Shown here: in pieces, positions 1 through 11,544 of the stretch | Layout: each line of letters starts with the position of its first letter | How positions within the stretch are numbered: position 1 is the stretch's first letter | Source: Triglochin maritima | Taxonomy: Eukaryota; Streptophyta; Magnoliopsida; Alismatales; Juncaginaceae | Length of the DNA: 64,000 nt | Assembly: GCA_963682175.1 (NCBI GenBank) | Contig: OY821772.1 | Span: 48,878,925 to 48,942,924 of the forward strand | Direction of reading: 5' to 3' | Notes under the pieces: generated by a model | Databases searched by the model: none | Seen by the model: the letters and a program-made list of their open reading frames with translations, nothing else | What the model was told of the DNA's origin: nothing | Made by a program: the position numbers and the translations under genes

Positions 1-555
1 GTGGGGCCAGAGCTCGTTCAGATGTATGTAGAGAAGGTGAATGTGATCATGAGGAGATTGGCCACAACATAGAGCATGCAGAAGAGTTATGCCGACAGAC
101 GCAGAAGGGCATTGAGCTTTGAGGTTGGTGACCATGTGTTTCTGAAGATCTACCCAGCTCGGGAAGTGATGAGGTTTGGGAAGAAGAGGAAGCTCAATCC
201 GAGGTATGTTGGGCCGTTTGAGATTCTAGACCGAGTCGAAGAGGTTGCCTACAGGATTGCATTGCCACCACAGTTTTTGGGTCTTCACAACGTTTTCTAT
301 GTATCAATGCTGAGGAAGTACATTGCAGATTCAGCTCACGTGAATCAGATTGCAGTGCCAAAGGTCCAGCAGGACTTGTCGTTTGAGGAGAGACCAGTTG
401 AGATCGTTGATCGCATGGATCACCAGCTTAGGAGGAGGACCATTCCGATGGTGAAGGTTCGATGGCAGCACCACAGTGAGCGCGAGGCCACTTGGGATAT
501 CGAGGAGGAGGTTCGGAAGCAGTTCCCGAAGCTCTTTGGTGAGTCTCTTGGTTAA
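1..555 (+). pseudogene. Ty3/gypsy chromovirus pol 3' end (integrase C-terminus and chromodomain)
   Basis: The frame is open from base 1, so the gene enters from outside the window. It has the usual end of a chromoviral polyprotein: QKSYADRRRR, then EVGDHVFLKIYP, GPFEIL, YRIALPP and HNVFYVSMLRKY of the integrase C-terminal region, and a chromodomain-like tail with KVRWQHHSEREATWDIEEE. A TAG stop at 70-72 interrupts the frame just before QKSYAD, where relatives usually have glutamine, so CAG to TAG is the simplest explanation. The natural stop is at 553-555 and is followed within 30 bases by the LTR, as in Tekay/Del-type chromoviruses. Family identity is firm; the lineage within chromoviruses is inferred. 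Confidence 0.9.
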
Positions 556-1778
556 TTTCGAGGACGAAATTTCTTTAAGGATGTTAGGTTGTAAGACCAT
601 GTTGTTGTGTGAGCAGAGAGAAGGTGGCGGGAACTGTGTGCACAATAGGCTAAGGTTGTGAGGCATGGAGTGCACTGTTGTGACACATTTTGGTGTTGAG
701 TGTGACCGGTTCGTCTGGGATTTTACGTGGGAGAGGATGTTATATATTCTCATTCATTTTTCTTTGTTCTTCTTCCTCGTTTTGCTGCCATTCATCTCCT
801 TTCTCGTTGCCTTCATCTTTTCTTTTCAAGTCCCGTGCTGTGGAGGTGCTGGAGCTGTCGACCAGGGTTCGGGCGAGGCAGTGGAGCGAGCCTGCGATGC
901 GAGGAGGTGCTGACCAGAGGCGAGTACGTGGAGCTCCGACGAAGTTGTGTGTGGCTTGGAATCAAGGTATGCTACCTTTTCTTCCCTCTCTTCTTGCCAA
1001 GTTGGTAGGTTAGATGGAGGTTGGGTTGTCGCTGCTTGAGGTCGTAGTTTTGGGTGGTGGTTTTGCAAGGTTTTGGTCAGACCAGATCTGACTGGGTCGG
1101 ATATAGTGGTCCGACGGTGGTGGTCGGCAGATCAGCTCGGGCTAGGTTGTTCCAAGCCGAGACTTGGGTGTTGTGGTTCCATGTGGGAGTGCTGTTGTTG
1201 GGCTGATTTATTGTATTCTTTAACCATGTTTTTTTCCATGCATGTTCCACGCCTTAATCTTGTGGTTGCTTCGGTATTTAATCTAATGTCTTGAATATTT
1301 CATCAGTACTTAATTATAGTTGGGCCTTGGTTTCAATTTAAAGGTTTTCAATGCATGTTGAGTTGATTTTAGCAATTATTGCCAGATGATGTTTGTTGAA
1401 TCACTTTCATAACTTTTCCTCGAATCTTAGCATGGTCATTCTTAAATTAGAGATCACCAGACATCTTATTTCGTTTCCTTTCTTCTCCTTCCACTCGTCA
1501 TTCTCTCCTCCCTCAGTTTCCCGGACGTCGGTGACTAGAGCTCTACCTCGCGGAGGCAAGGAGGCGGCTAGAGTTGAGGCCAACTTAGTGTTTGGTGGAG
1601 GTTGTCGGCATAAGCATTCTCCAGCGAAGTCGTGGCCAAGGTATGCCGGTTCTTTAGTTGTTGTTGTTACTCACCCATGTTGGGGTGATGTTGTGGTCGG
1701 TCGCGGGAGGTCGGAGACCTTGCCAGCGACGTGAAACAACGTAAAATCCTCGGCATGTGCGGGGTCGCTGTCGACCAA

Positions 1779-2066
1779 CGGTCGACCGATTTTACTGTTT
1801 TGCCCAACTTTAACCAACACCGGTCGAACGATGCCAATGTGGCGGTTGACCGGTTGTATGTGTGCTGGTGAATTGGAGGCTTACTATCAGATTTCGGTCG
1901 ATCGGGACCCTGAGTCGGTCGACCGAATAGTCTTGTGTGATTTTGACCTCGTATTCGGTCGACCGGTTTTAGATCGTTGTCCGATCGTTTGGATTTAAGT
2001 GATGCGCAGAATAGTTCGACTGTTGCAGACTTTCGGTCGACCGAACCTATTGGGAACGGTCGACCG
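1779..2066. repeat. Cluster of CGGTCGACCG palindromes in the LTR
   Basis: Five perfect copies of the 10-base palindrome CGGTCGACCG lie at 1779-1788, 1916-1925, 1956-1965, 2034-2043 and 2057-2066. Degenerate versions such as CGGTCGAACG and CGGTTGACCG lie between them. They fall downstream of the TATA-like site. The same motif clusters in the LTRs at 12721-12998 and 21817-22320. Function is unknown. Confidence 0.85.
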
Positions 2067-2368
2067 TTTGTGCGTAGAACTGAATTCCTGGTCCTTGTGT
2101 TGTGTCAACTCTGTCCACGGAAACCTGTGTCCTCGCTTAGAGCATGACCTGGAAGGTGACGACGAGTACATACTCGTGTCTGCCTAGGGACCGCCGTATG
2201 GAAGAGTGTGGACACTTGGGTCGTGCCACCTCCTTGTTGGACCGTGGTGTGACGTGTTGTTGCCTTACTCTCTGTAGAGTAGCAGACCCGAGGGATCGCG
2301 GATCCCAATGCGTGTTGACGCTAGGCTCGTGGAGCATGATGACCCTGTAGACTACGGTCTGGACCCGT

Positions 2369-2528
2369 CCGATGTTGTGTCGGACGTATGTTGTACCGCC
2401 GAGGTTGTGCTGGCGATGCCGTCAAGGTTTTTGCCGGCGATGATGGTGCCGACGATGTTCTGGCTTGTGGTTGTGTCGTCCGATGTTGTGCCGGACGTAT
2501 GTTGTACCGCCGATGTTGTTCCGGTGAT
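2369..2528. repeat. Direct repeat inside the chromoviral LTR
   Basis: A stretch of about 50 bases containing CGGACGTATGTTGTACCGCC occurs near 2369-2418 and again near 2479-2528, about 110 bases apart and with few differences. The second copy abuts the point where the nested element inserted. Confidence 0.7.
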
Positions 2529-2531
2529 GAT

Positions 2532-3760
2532 TGATAAGAATTAAATTTATACCGCAAGTGCACGGCGTCAATGGAGACGTGGCAAATACGGGTCGAACAC
2601 AAGGAGGGAGAGATTTGTTATTAGTGTGATTTTTGATTGGGGGAAAGAAGGGGAGAAGAAATAATTGGGTTTTGAGATTTTTGGGTTTTAATTATCTAAA
2701 GCAAGAACAAGAACAATTAAAACTAAAACAAGAACAAAGAGGTGAATTCCGTTGGGTGGAGGTTTAGATTTAGGGTTTAGATTAGAGAATTCAGAAACTT
2801 ATAATAAATCATGTTAGTTATGAAGTATTACATGATAAATGATTTAACATAAACTCAAGTAATCAAAATATACTAATCACGAACTTAAAATAATAACATT
2901 CATTCATCTTCTCTTCACCCTAATCCGTCACCTCCACCCTTTGGAAGGAGTTAGAAACTCATAGAGGGAGGAAGAAGGGGTCCTAGAGGCATTACAAAAG
3001 AAAAGTAAAAACAAGAAATAAAAGACAGAATTTTATTAATCAAAAGAAAAGATTACAAATAAAAACAACAACTAAAAACTACGTCTAAGCCCAAGGACCT
3101 TTCTAACATCGTTCTCGGGGCTATTTATAGCTGATACAAGGGTCCCAATATATAAATGGAACGTACACGCGTCAATACAACATTGGTAAAAATTTGAGCA
3201 CACGGATCGACTTTTGTGCGGCTAAATCGCCGCAATTTGTATATGAGGTGCGGCGGAATCGCCACCTTTTTTGCTCGGATTCGATCCGGATTTTTCCTGT
3301 GTGTTTATGGTATGATTTGATCCTCCTTTGCGCGTCTGGATTGATTCTTTCCATTCTTTTGAGCTCCGGATTAATTCCTTCATATATTTGGAGATCCACA
3401 TTGACTTTTCTTTATATTTTCTCCAAGATAATAAAAGCTACTCGTGATTTGCAATTAGGTCCTTGTCTTTTTGCAATTAAGTCCCGGGCTACTTTTGTGC
3501 TCAAGTCCTTGTTCTTTTTGTAATTAGGTCTTTGAATGCTTTTATGCTTGAATACATTTCCATTTGAAACCCGATAATCTTGAGCTTGGTCTTTTATGAT
3601 GGAAATGAGTCTTTTGCACGCGTTTATGCTCGGGGTGTGGGTAAATTGCATTCAGGTCCCTGTATTCTGTAAATAAGACTAAACACATACCTTAGTAGCA
3701 TTTATTGATGTAAAAGTAATCTAAATGAAAGACATATGATGCAATGTATGCAATGCATCA
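2532..3760 (-). repeat. 3' LTR of the gag-protease element
   Basis: The LTR is 1229 bp, with TGATGCATTGC at its minus-strand start and an end in a degenerate TCA. A minus-strand TATAAATAG near 3126 is a plausible promoter. GC-rich short hairpins (GCGGC, six bases, GCCGC type) lie at 3216-3265. It differs from the solo LTR at 7704-8930 at many sites but matches 13672-14228 closely. Confidence 0.9.
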
Positions 3761-4858
3761 AATACCCCCACACCTAGATTTTGCGAGTCCCTAGCCAAAC
3801 AGAAGATACGACAAATAAAACAGGGAAATCCTAACTCACTTTCGTAGGAATCACGGTTGCACTTAGCATGTGCAACAAGCCTTTAAACCTCTTTGTTGCC
3901 AAGGAGGAGGAGTGTTGTCTCCTGAGGGTTTTCAGCGGATATACCCACAAAATCCTAAATCAACATTTCATTAATAGTTCTCAATATCCCTACCTCAACC
4001 TTATACATCTCACTGAGAATTCTTGCATGCTCATTATATAAATCTAACTCATTAAAAATATGACTTGGTCTTTGTTCCTCCAACATTCACATCACTAACC
4101 CTTCTACACATGTTTATCACTTGAATTATTTTGCACGCCTCCTCTGGTGGTGAAGTATCATTCGGATCAACCATGACATGGATCATTCTTTTAGTTTTGG
4201 GCCTTGAGTATTATTTTTTTTTCTTTTCTTCCGTGATTCAACACATTTGCTTTTTGACACTTTTACCCTTTTTGCATTCGTGTAGCGAGTTTGGTCGATA
4301 ATCCCGAGCTGGTAGACTCAAGTTACCGGGTTTTAAGATACCCCTATGGACCAGTGACTCAAAGGTTTGGGCTTTTGTAATCATTTTGCAGAATGTGTTT
4401 TCCTTACTTTATTCCTTTATTTTTAACTTCCTCAAGGCTTAATTGCTATTAGAAGTCCACACTTCCCGGTATATTTTCCTCAACCTCTGCTTTTTATCAA
4501 CCACTTCAAAGATTTGATTCATCCAATTTAAGTGCATACATATCTTAAAGGGCAATGGGTTATTTCTTTGGAACTTAGATTTATGTCATAATTTCTACAA
4601 GCAGAACTATATAATAAGGAACAAAAACTCAATGCAATTTGTACGCTGGTTTTGGCAGTTCAATCTTAAGCTATGTCATGAAACATTGATTTTTTTTATT
4701 TTTTATTTTTTTAGAAATAAAAGACAGATATATAGATAAATATATACATAAACACCCCCCACACCTAAATCATGCATTGTCCTCAATGTATGCAAATATA
4801 AAGCAAATGCACTTATTACCTTGGTGAATTGCGGTGGAAGGATGGAATTTGCTCAAAG
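3761..4858 (-). other. 3' non-coding part of the gag-protease element
   Basis: There is no open frame here. A purine-rich tract (minus strand AGGTGTGGGGGTATT) abuts the 3' LTR and is the likely polypurine tract. A second, similar tract lies near 4757-4772. In an autonomous relative this interval would be expected to hold reverse transcriptase and integrase; nothing of them is recognisable. Confidence 0.6.
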
Positions 4859-7429
4859 TCAACCATAGTCAGAACTGGATTGAATGACACCATATTGGTG
4901 CATGTATCCAGTTGAATTGTTCCCCATGTTGCAATGAGATTCCTGAGTCACAGGTTCCACACCCCTCACATAAATTGGTTCTCTTATTTGCTCGAGTGAC
5001 GGTGGGTGTGTAGATGAATTCCTCCATTTTTTCTTACTTCCTTTTTGATTTTGTGATGATTCAGAAATATTATAGATTCGTGATTTCATCACAACGTCAC
5101 TTTGATTGCATATTATTTCTGGCTCACTATCAATATGAAAGATATTAAATTCAGCTTTTAAGTTCCCAAAAGATAATTGCATGAGCCCATTTCGACAGTT
5201 TATCAATGCTTCCGAAGTGGCTAAAAAAGGTCTGCCTAGAATTACAGGGATTTGTCGGTTAGGATTTACAACAGGTGCAATATCTAGTACGACAAAATCC
5301 ACTGGGTAAATGAAGTCACCAACCTTGATCAAAACATCCTCTACTATACCTCTTGGTTTCTTAATAGAACAATCAGCAAATTGAAGGGTTGTCTTAGAGG
5401 GTTTTAGTGGACCAAGGTTCATTTGCTCATAGACAGAGTACCGGAGTAGGTTAACACTAGCACCAAGGTCTAGAAGGGCTTTGTTGATAAAAGTATCTCC
5501 TATTACACATGAAATTGTGGGACATCCAGGATCCTTATATTTTATAGGAGATGTGTTGGACAAAATAGAACTTATGTTTGCAGTTAAGAATGTCTTCTTT
5601 GGTACGTTCGTTTTTCTCTTTTTAGTGCACAAATCTTTTAAGAATTTAGCATAAGCAGGTATTTGTTGAATCATGTCTAAGAGTGGAATGTTCACCTTAA
5701 CTTGCTTAAATACTTCCAAGATTTTCTCTATTTGTGCACTTGAGTTCTTTTTGAGTCTATTGGGGAATGGGGCTTTAGGAACATAGACTCGCTCAGGTTC
5801 AGGTTGAGCTATAGGTTCAGGTTGAGTAGGTGGGTTGGGCGTTTCAGATTGGACGTCGGGTGCAATGGTTAGGTCATATGTGGTAGTTTGAAGGCTAGAT
5901 TGATTAGACGTTCTAGGATTTACCACATTGTTATCAACTTGTCTTCCGGACCGTAATGATACTACAACATTTATTTGTTGGAACGACCTTTCCTCATTAA
6001 CCATTTGAACCGGTCTAGGGTTGTTATTTCCTGAAGGTGCTTGATAGGATTGATATGAATTATTAGATCTTGGGTTCACCTCAGGTTGACTTGGAAACCG
6101 ACCATTTTCTCTTTCACCTACTATTTGTGCTAGTTGGCTGACTTGTGTCTCTAGCCTTTGGAAGGTCTGGTTGGTTGTTTGTATAAAGGTTTTCATCAAA
6201 TTTTCTAGGCTTGTCAACCTAACCTCATGATCGCCATTGTTACTAAACCCAGAAGATGTATTATTTTGGTTGTACGGGTTTGGTTGTTGTCTAGGAGGTT
6301 GACCATGTTGGTTTGATGAGAAATTGGAATTATTACGCCAACCCGAGTTATAGGTTGATGCGTATGGGTCATTTCTAGCATGGTTATACATGGCATTAAC
6401 TTGGTCCCATTCCGCACAATCCTCCTTTACATGACCAGTCTGACCACATCTAGAGCACGGGATAGTCAAGGCTTGATTCACTCGGTTTTGGGTTTGTAGC
6501 TCTAAACTTTCCATTCTGCGCATAAGGGTAGCTAGTTTTGCTTCAGCCGCTATGTTGGCATCTACAGCTAAGACACCTGGTTTGGGTTGACTTGCTATTC
6601 TAGATCCAATACTCGGGTTAAGCGGTGTTCTAGCATTGTCCCATTGCATACTGTTTTCAGCTAAATCCTCAAGAAAAGTCCAGGCATCATTTTCATTTTT
6701 CGACATAAAGTTCCCTTGACTTACGGATTCTACCATAACCCTAGATGTGGGTGTCAATCCCTCATAAATAATTTGACATAATTGCCATCTCGGAATTCCA
6801 TGATGAGGGCATTGGGTCAGAACACTTTTGAATCTTTCTAGATAGGAATAGAACGGCTCGCTCTCAGACTGAACGAATGCAACAATTTCATTCCTAATCC
6901 TCATAGTCTTATGGTTGGGGAAATATTTTTTCAGGAATACTTGAACAAACTCAGCCCAACTCCTAATAGATCTTTCGGCTAGACTATATAGTCATTTCTT
7001 AGTGTCGTCCTTTAGTGCCAGAGGCACGAATTTCAGACGCACTGCCTCCTCAGGGATATGCTGGTATTGCATAAGAGAGCAGATTTCCTCAAATTCTCTA
7101 AGGAAGAGATATGGGTATTCCCTAGAGGTGAACTTAGGCAATATACTCATGTATTGTGCCTTAACTTCGAAGTCGCGACCCGGTATGGTGGGCATAAAGA
7201 TGCACGATGGCTGAGCAGCCATCGCTGGATAGCATCGATCCCTTAGAGTTATGGGTTGCAAAACAGGTGGGTCCACTACGTTCTCACCCATTGGATCTGG
7301 GTGAGGTGGTGCAACAGGTGGATTGGGGCTAAGTTCCAGACTGGAATCTAGATGAACTCGTGAGAGTCGATTACTCAGGTCCCGAATCCAAATCTGAGTG
7401 CACCGGGTTGAATCAATTTTTGAATTCAA
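4859..7429 (-). pseudogene. Retrotransposon gag with aspartic protease
   Basis: This is one frame of 857 codons broken by a single TGA at 6992-6994, where the conserved context (KDDTKK, then LYSLAERSIRSW) calls for tryptophan. It has the plant retrotransposon gag core (FLREFEEICS, QCPHHGIPRWQLCQ), a zinc knuckle CSRCGQTGHVKEDC, a Q/N-rich linker, and a retropepsin-like domain with active-site LDLGASVNLL and a flap-distal ILGRPFL. DLGA in place of D(S/T)GA is usual for this plant clade (Athila/Tat-like). The natural stop at 4859 ends the polyprotein after the protease. Apart from one point mutation the frame is intact, so it may have been mobilised in trans. About 270 bases of AT-rich leader (7430-7703) precede it. 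Confidence 0.9.
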
Positions 7430-7703
7430 ATTCGAAATTTAAATTCCAAATTTAATTTCAAGAACTAATTACAAATATATATTTTTATTTTCGTTTTTAT
7501 ATATATATATTTTATGTTTTTTTTCAAAAGGGAAACAAACAATAGAATGGGGAAAGATGAGAAAGGAATCCTAATCTAGAGAATTTAGGTGAGAAGAGAA
7601 AGAAGACTCAGATGAGAAGGGAAACCTAACTTTAAAGATAGAAAGGGGTTGGTTAGAAAATTTCTAAGAAAGCATGGTTCAAACAATCCTAGACCTAGTG
7701 TCG

Positions 7704-8930
7704 TGTTGAGAATTAAATTTATACCGCAAGTGCACGGCGTCAATGAAGACGTGGCAAATACGGGTCGAACACAAGGAGGGAGAGATTTGTTATTAGTGTG
7801 ATTTCGATTGGGGGAAAAGAAGAAGAGAGAAGAATAAATTTGGGTTTTGAGATTTTTGGGTTTTAGTTATTTAAAGCAAGAAACAAGAACAATTAAAACT
7901 AAAACAAGAACAAAGATGTGAATTCCATCGGGTGGAGGTTTAGATTTAAGGTTTAGATTAGAGAATTTAGAAACTTAAAATAAATCATATTAGTTATAAA
8001 ACATTACATGATAAATGATTTAACATAAACTCAAGTAATCAAAATATACTAACACGAAATTAAAATAATAACATTCATTCATCTTCTCTTCACCCTAATC
8101 CGTCACCTCCACCCTTTGGAAGGAGTTAGAAACTCATAGAGGGAGGAAGAAGGGGTCATTGAGACATTACAAAAGAAAACTAAAAGTAAGAAATAAAAGA
8201 CAGAATTTTATTAATGAAAAGAAGAATACAAAACTAAGATTAAGAATAAAAATTACCACCAAAGACTAAGGACCCTTCTAACATCGTTCTCGAGTCTATT
8301 TATAGTTGCTACAAGGGATCTAGGTATAATATTGGAAAGTACACGTGTCCAGACACGACTGGACAAAATTGGAGCACACAGATCGCTGAGGGGGCGGCGT
8401 TTCCGCCGCACAATGTATGTGATATGCGGCGATTTTGCCGCACAATCTTCTCTGATTTAATCCGGATTTTTGCTGGTAGTTTATGATATGATTTGATCCT
8501 CCATTGCGCGTCTGGATGATTTCTTTCCATTCTTTTGATCTCCGGATTAATTCCTTTATATGTTTGGAGATTTACATTTGATTTTTCTTTAGATTTTCTC
8601 CAAGATAATATTTTGGTGCTTTAATTGCAATTAGGTCCTTGACTTTTTGCAATTAAGTCCCGACTACTTTTGTGCTTAAGTCCTTCTTTTTGCAATTAGG
8701 AGTTGAATGTTTTTATGCTTGGATACATTTCCATTTGTAACCCGATAATCTTGAACTTGGTCTTTATGATAGAAATGAGTTTTTTGCACGCGGTTATGCT
8801 CGGGATGTGGGTAAATTGCATTCAGGTCCCTGTATTCTGTAAATAAGACTAAACACATACCTTAGTAGCACTTATTGATGTAAAAGTAATCTAAATGAAA
8901 GACATATGATGCAATGTATGCAATGCATCA
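7704..8930 (-). mobile_element. Solo LTR related to the gag-protease element
   Basis: This is a 1227-bp LTR homologous along its length to 2532-3760. It is flanked by the 5-bp direct repeat TGTCG at 7699-7703 and 8931-8935. The perfect duplication shows that it inserted independently into the leader of the larger element and then lost its partner LTR and interior by recombination. It is therefore not the 5' LTR of the gag gene beside it, although its position invites that reading. Confidence 0.88.
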
Positions 8931-8935
8931 TGTCG

Positions 8936-9800
8936 CTTAGATCTAGACGACTCCTAACTGGTTGAGTCGAATCGATTTACTTGATTCACCTCCCTCACTA
9001 ATCAAACCAACTTGGCCAGACCGTGTATAGCTAGTGGGGGCGCTTCCGACAGAGTCGGTGCCAATTAGACAACCACTTCGCTTGGAAGACTTACGTCAAC
9101 ACAAAAACACTTTCTAGACACCAAATTAAATTCAATCGGCTTCAGGTCATAGCAAGTCAAACCAATTCTTCTCCTTAAATGAGTCTAAGTCCTTAGGGGT
9201 CAATGTCTAATTGATTTTAATTTAAGGCTTGGGTGACACTTTAGGATTGTGATTTGTGGGCCACGGAAGGGTGATGAAATTCCCACCGTATCTTTGCCTA
9301 CGGAGTTGCCCTTAAGATAGTTTAACTTAGATCTAGCAAAGATAGTCAAACAATGGTCTTTAGAGGGGGGGGGGGGCAATTGCAAGGTTGTATGCAAACA
9401 AAATTATATGCCTAAATGCAATCAATAAAAACCGCGATACGTACCTTGACTCCAGCACTCTTCAACAAGAATTAATTTGCAAGAATTTAGCAAGAATAAT
9501 GCATACAAAACACTAAATGATGCATGCACTAAGGCCTTTCTAATTTTGCCAATTTTAGGTCAGAGTTGAATTATTGCCAATTATGGAATTTTGCCTCAAC
9601 ACATGCAGTTCTACGAAAAGGAAATTTTCTGAAAATAGAAATTACGAGGAAAAAGGCAACAAAGGTTACCTACGCAATGCTCAGTCGGGTTCGCCGCCCG
9701 CTCTCGAAATTTCAGTAGCTCTACACGTCCACCCAGAGATGAGTCGCGTCCCAGAAAAAGTTGAAGCCCAGAAGCTTCAGGGAGATTCGGTCAGGATCGA
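8936..9800. other. Unassigned retrotransposon leader sequence
   Basis: Non-coding sequence between the solo LTR and the plus-strand gag relic. It is either leader of the minus-strand element or 5' leader of the plus-strand element; the junction is not visible. A run of 12 G lies at 9365-9376. Confidence 0.5.
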
Positions 9801-11544
9801 GTTCTTGGTGCACCACCACCTTTAACTCGACATGATAGACCGATGACTTTGTGGGAGCGGACCCATCCTGTTCGGGTCGCGCAGCCTTCTTGCATAGTTG
9901 TTCCCCCTGCTCGCGGGAACAACTATGAGCTGAAACCTCAATATGTGAGCATGCTTCCAACCTTTACTGCCAATAAGGAGGATCCGTATATCTTTATACG
10001 CGAATTCGAGGAAGTATGCTCCATGTTCAAGCTTCAACAGCATGACGAGGATTCAGTCCGATTGAGGATGATTTCTTTCGCATTGAAGGATAATGCGAAG
10101 AAATGGATGTATAGCCTCCCGGCGAGCTCGATTCGGTCATGGGATGACTTTGTGACCGTCTTTCTGAAGAGATTTTTCCCTCAAATGTATCTGACCGAGA
10201 CCGAATCGTTTCATGGTTTCTTTGAGAGATTCAAGGACCTTCTCCAGCAGTGCCCTCATCATGGATTTGAGTTATGGCAGCTGTGCCAAACCGTTGATGA
10301 GGGCACCAACTACAACACCCGCACATTGTTGGAGTCGATGTGTCAGGGTGACTTCCAAATGAAACCCATCGAGGAGGCATGGGATACTTTTGAGTCTATG
10401 GCTGAGCGTACCTTCGAGTGGGACACCATGAGAGAGCCACCAGCCGCCAGGTCTTCTGGTCGAGCTGGATCATATCATGTTGAGTCGACTATCGCGTCTG
10501 AGGCGAAAATTGCTGCTCTCATGCGTAGGATAGAAAGTTTGGAGATGGACCGAGCTCCTGTAGCTCAGGTCGCTACTCCCGGGTGTACTAGGTGTGGACT
10601 GTTGGGACATGATGACTTGGAGTGCGCTTACGCTCCAAGGGATACTGAGCATGCAAATGCGATGTATCAATAGAGGCCATGTAACGACCCGTACAGTCAC
10701 TCCTACAACCCGGGATGGCGTAACCATCCTAACTTCTCTTGCGGGTCTAGTGGAGGCCACGGTCAGAGCTCGCACGCTCAACCTCAACCTCCACCTTATC
10801 AACCTCCACCCCCATCGGCGACCTACCAACCCCCACATCAAAGGTCTCAGCACCATAATTACCAACCTGGTCAGGCCTCTTCGTCGGGTTATTCTAACCA
10901 GACTCCACCACCCCAGCGGGTTGACCCTAAGGACTCTACCCTTGAACAAACCCTTCAAACATTCATGCAGAGCACTCAATCCATGTTTGCGGCCAGCAAT
11001 AATTCGGTCAAAGCATTGGAAATGCAAGTTAGTCAGTTGGCTCATCAGCTCCATGAACGCGAGAAGGGTCAGTTACCGAGTCAACCTGTGGTTAATCCCA
11101 GGGGTCAGCCTGCTAATACCTGGCAAAATGTACACAATGTTGAAAGTGACCCTTCCCAACATGCTAATGTTGTTCATACCTTGAGATCGGGAAGGGTCGT
11201 TGACAACAATGTGAAAATGCCGGAAGCCAACCCTGTTGGCGAGACTTCCGAGGAGAGTCTTGAGCCTGTCAAGGAACCTAATTCTGAGACTCCTCCTCGT
11301 GATTCTTATGTCCCCAAGGCACCATTCCCTCATCGGTTGACTAAAAAATGTGATGAGCATTAGGATAAGATCGTTGAGGTACTTAGGCAAGTAAAGGTGA
11401 ACATCCCGTTGTTGGACGTTGTTCAACAAATGCCACCGTATGCCAAGTTCCTCAAGGACCTTTGCACCACCAAGAGAAAAACAAATGTGCCCAAAAAGGC
11501 CTTTTGGGCCGCCAATGTGAGCTCCATATTGACGCTGAAGGGAA
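9801..11544 (+). pseudogene. Second retrotransposon gag relic, plus strand
   Basis: A single frame runs throughout with two TAG stops (10671-10673 and 11361-11363) and no frameshift. It is homologous to the minus-strand gag: FIREFEEVCSMFKLQQH, QCPHHGFELWQLCQ, a zinc knuckle CTRCGLLGHDDLEC, a proline/glutamine-rich linker, and PPYAKFLKDLCTTKRKTNVP at the end. It stops before the protease domain and runs into the purine tract GAAGGGAA (11537-11544) directly before an LTR. The start is uncertain: an ATG lies at 9843 but the frame is open further upstream. It belongs to a related but different gag-bearing family. Confidence 0.85.

Larger units (their letters stand above)
582..2531 (+). repeat. 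Chromoviral 3' LTR, left part
   Basis: This begins with TGTTAGG 27 bases after the pol stop and continues at 14234-14916 beyond a nested insertion. A TATA-like stretch lies near 740, so transcription runs left to right. Sequence from about 1480 onward is clearly related to the LTR at 21290-23445: both share GGTCGGAGACCTTG and TGTCAACTCTGTCCACGG. The part 582-1400 has no counterpart there, so the LTR may be composite or carry an old insertion; the internal boundary could not be fixed. The small open frames in it look like chance. Confidence 0.75.

Noticed and set aside
7704..8930. 5' LTR of the adjacent gag-protease gene
   Set aside because: A perfect TGTCG duplication on both sides marks an independent solo LTR; the true partner of the 3' LTR is at 13672-14228.
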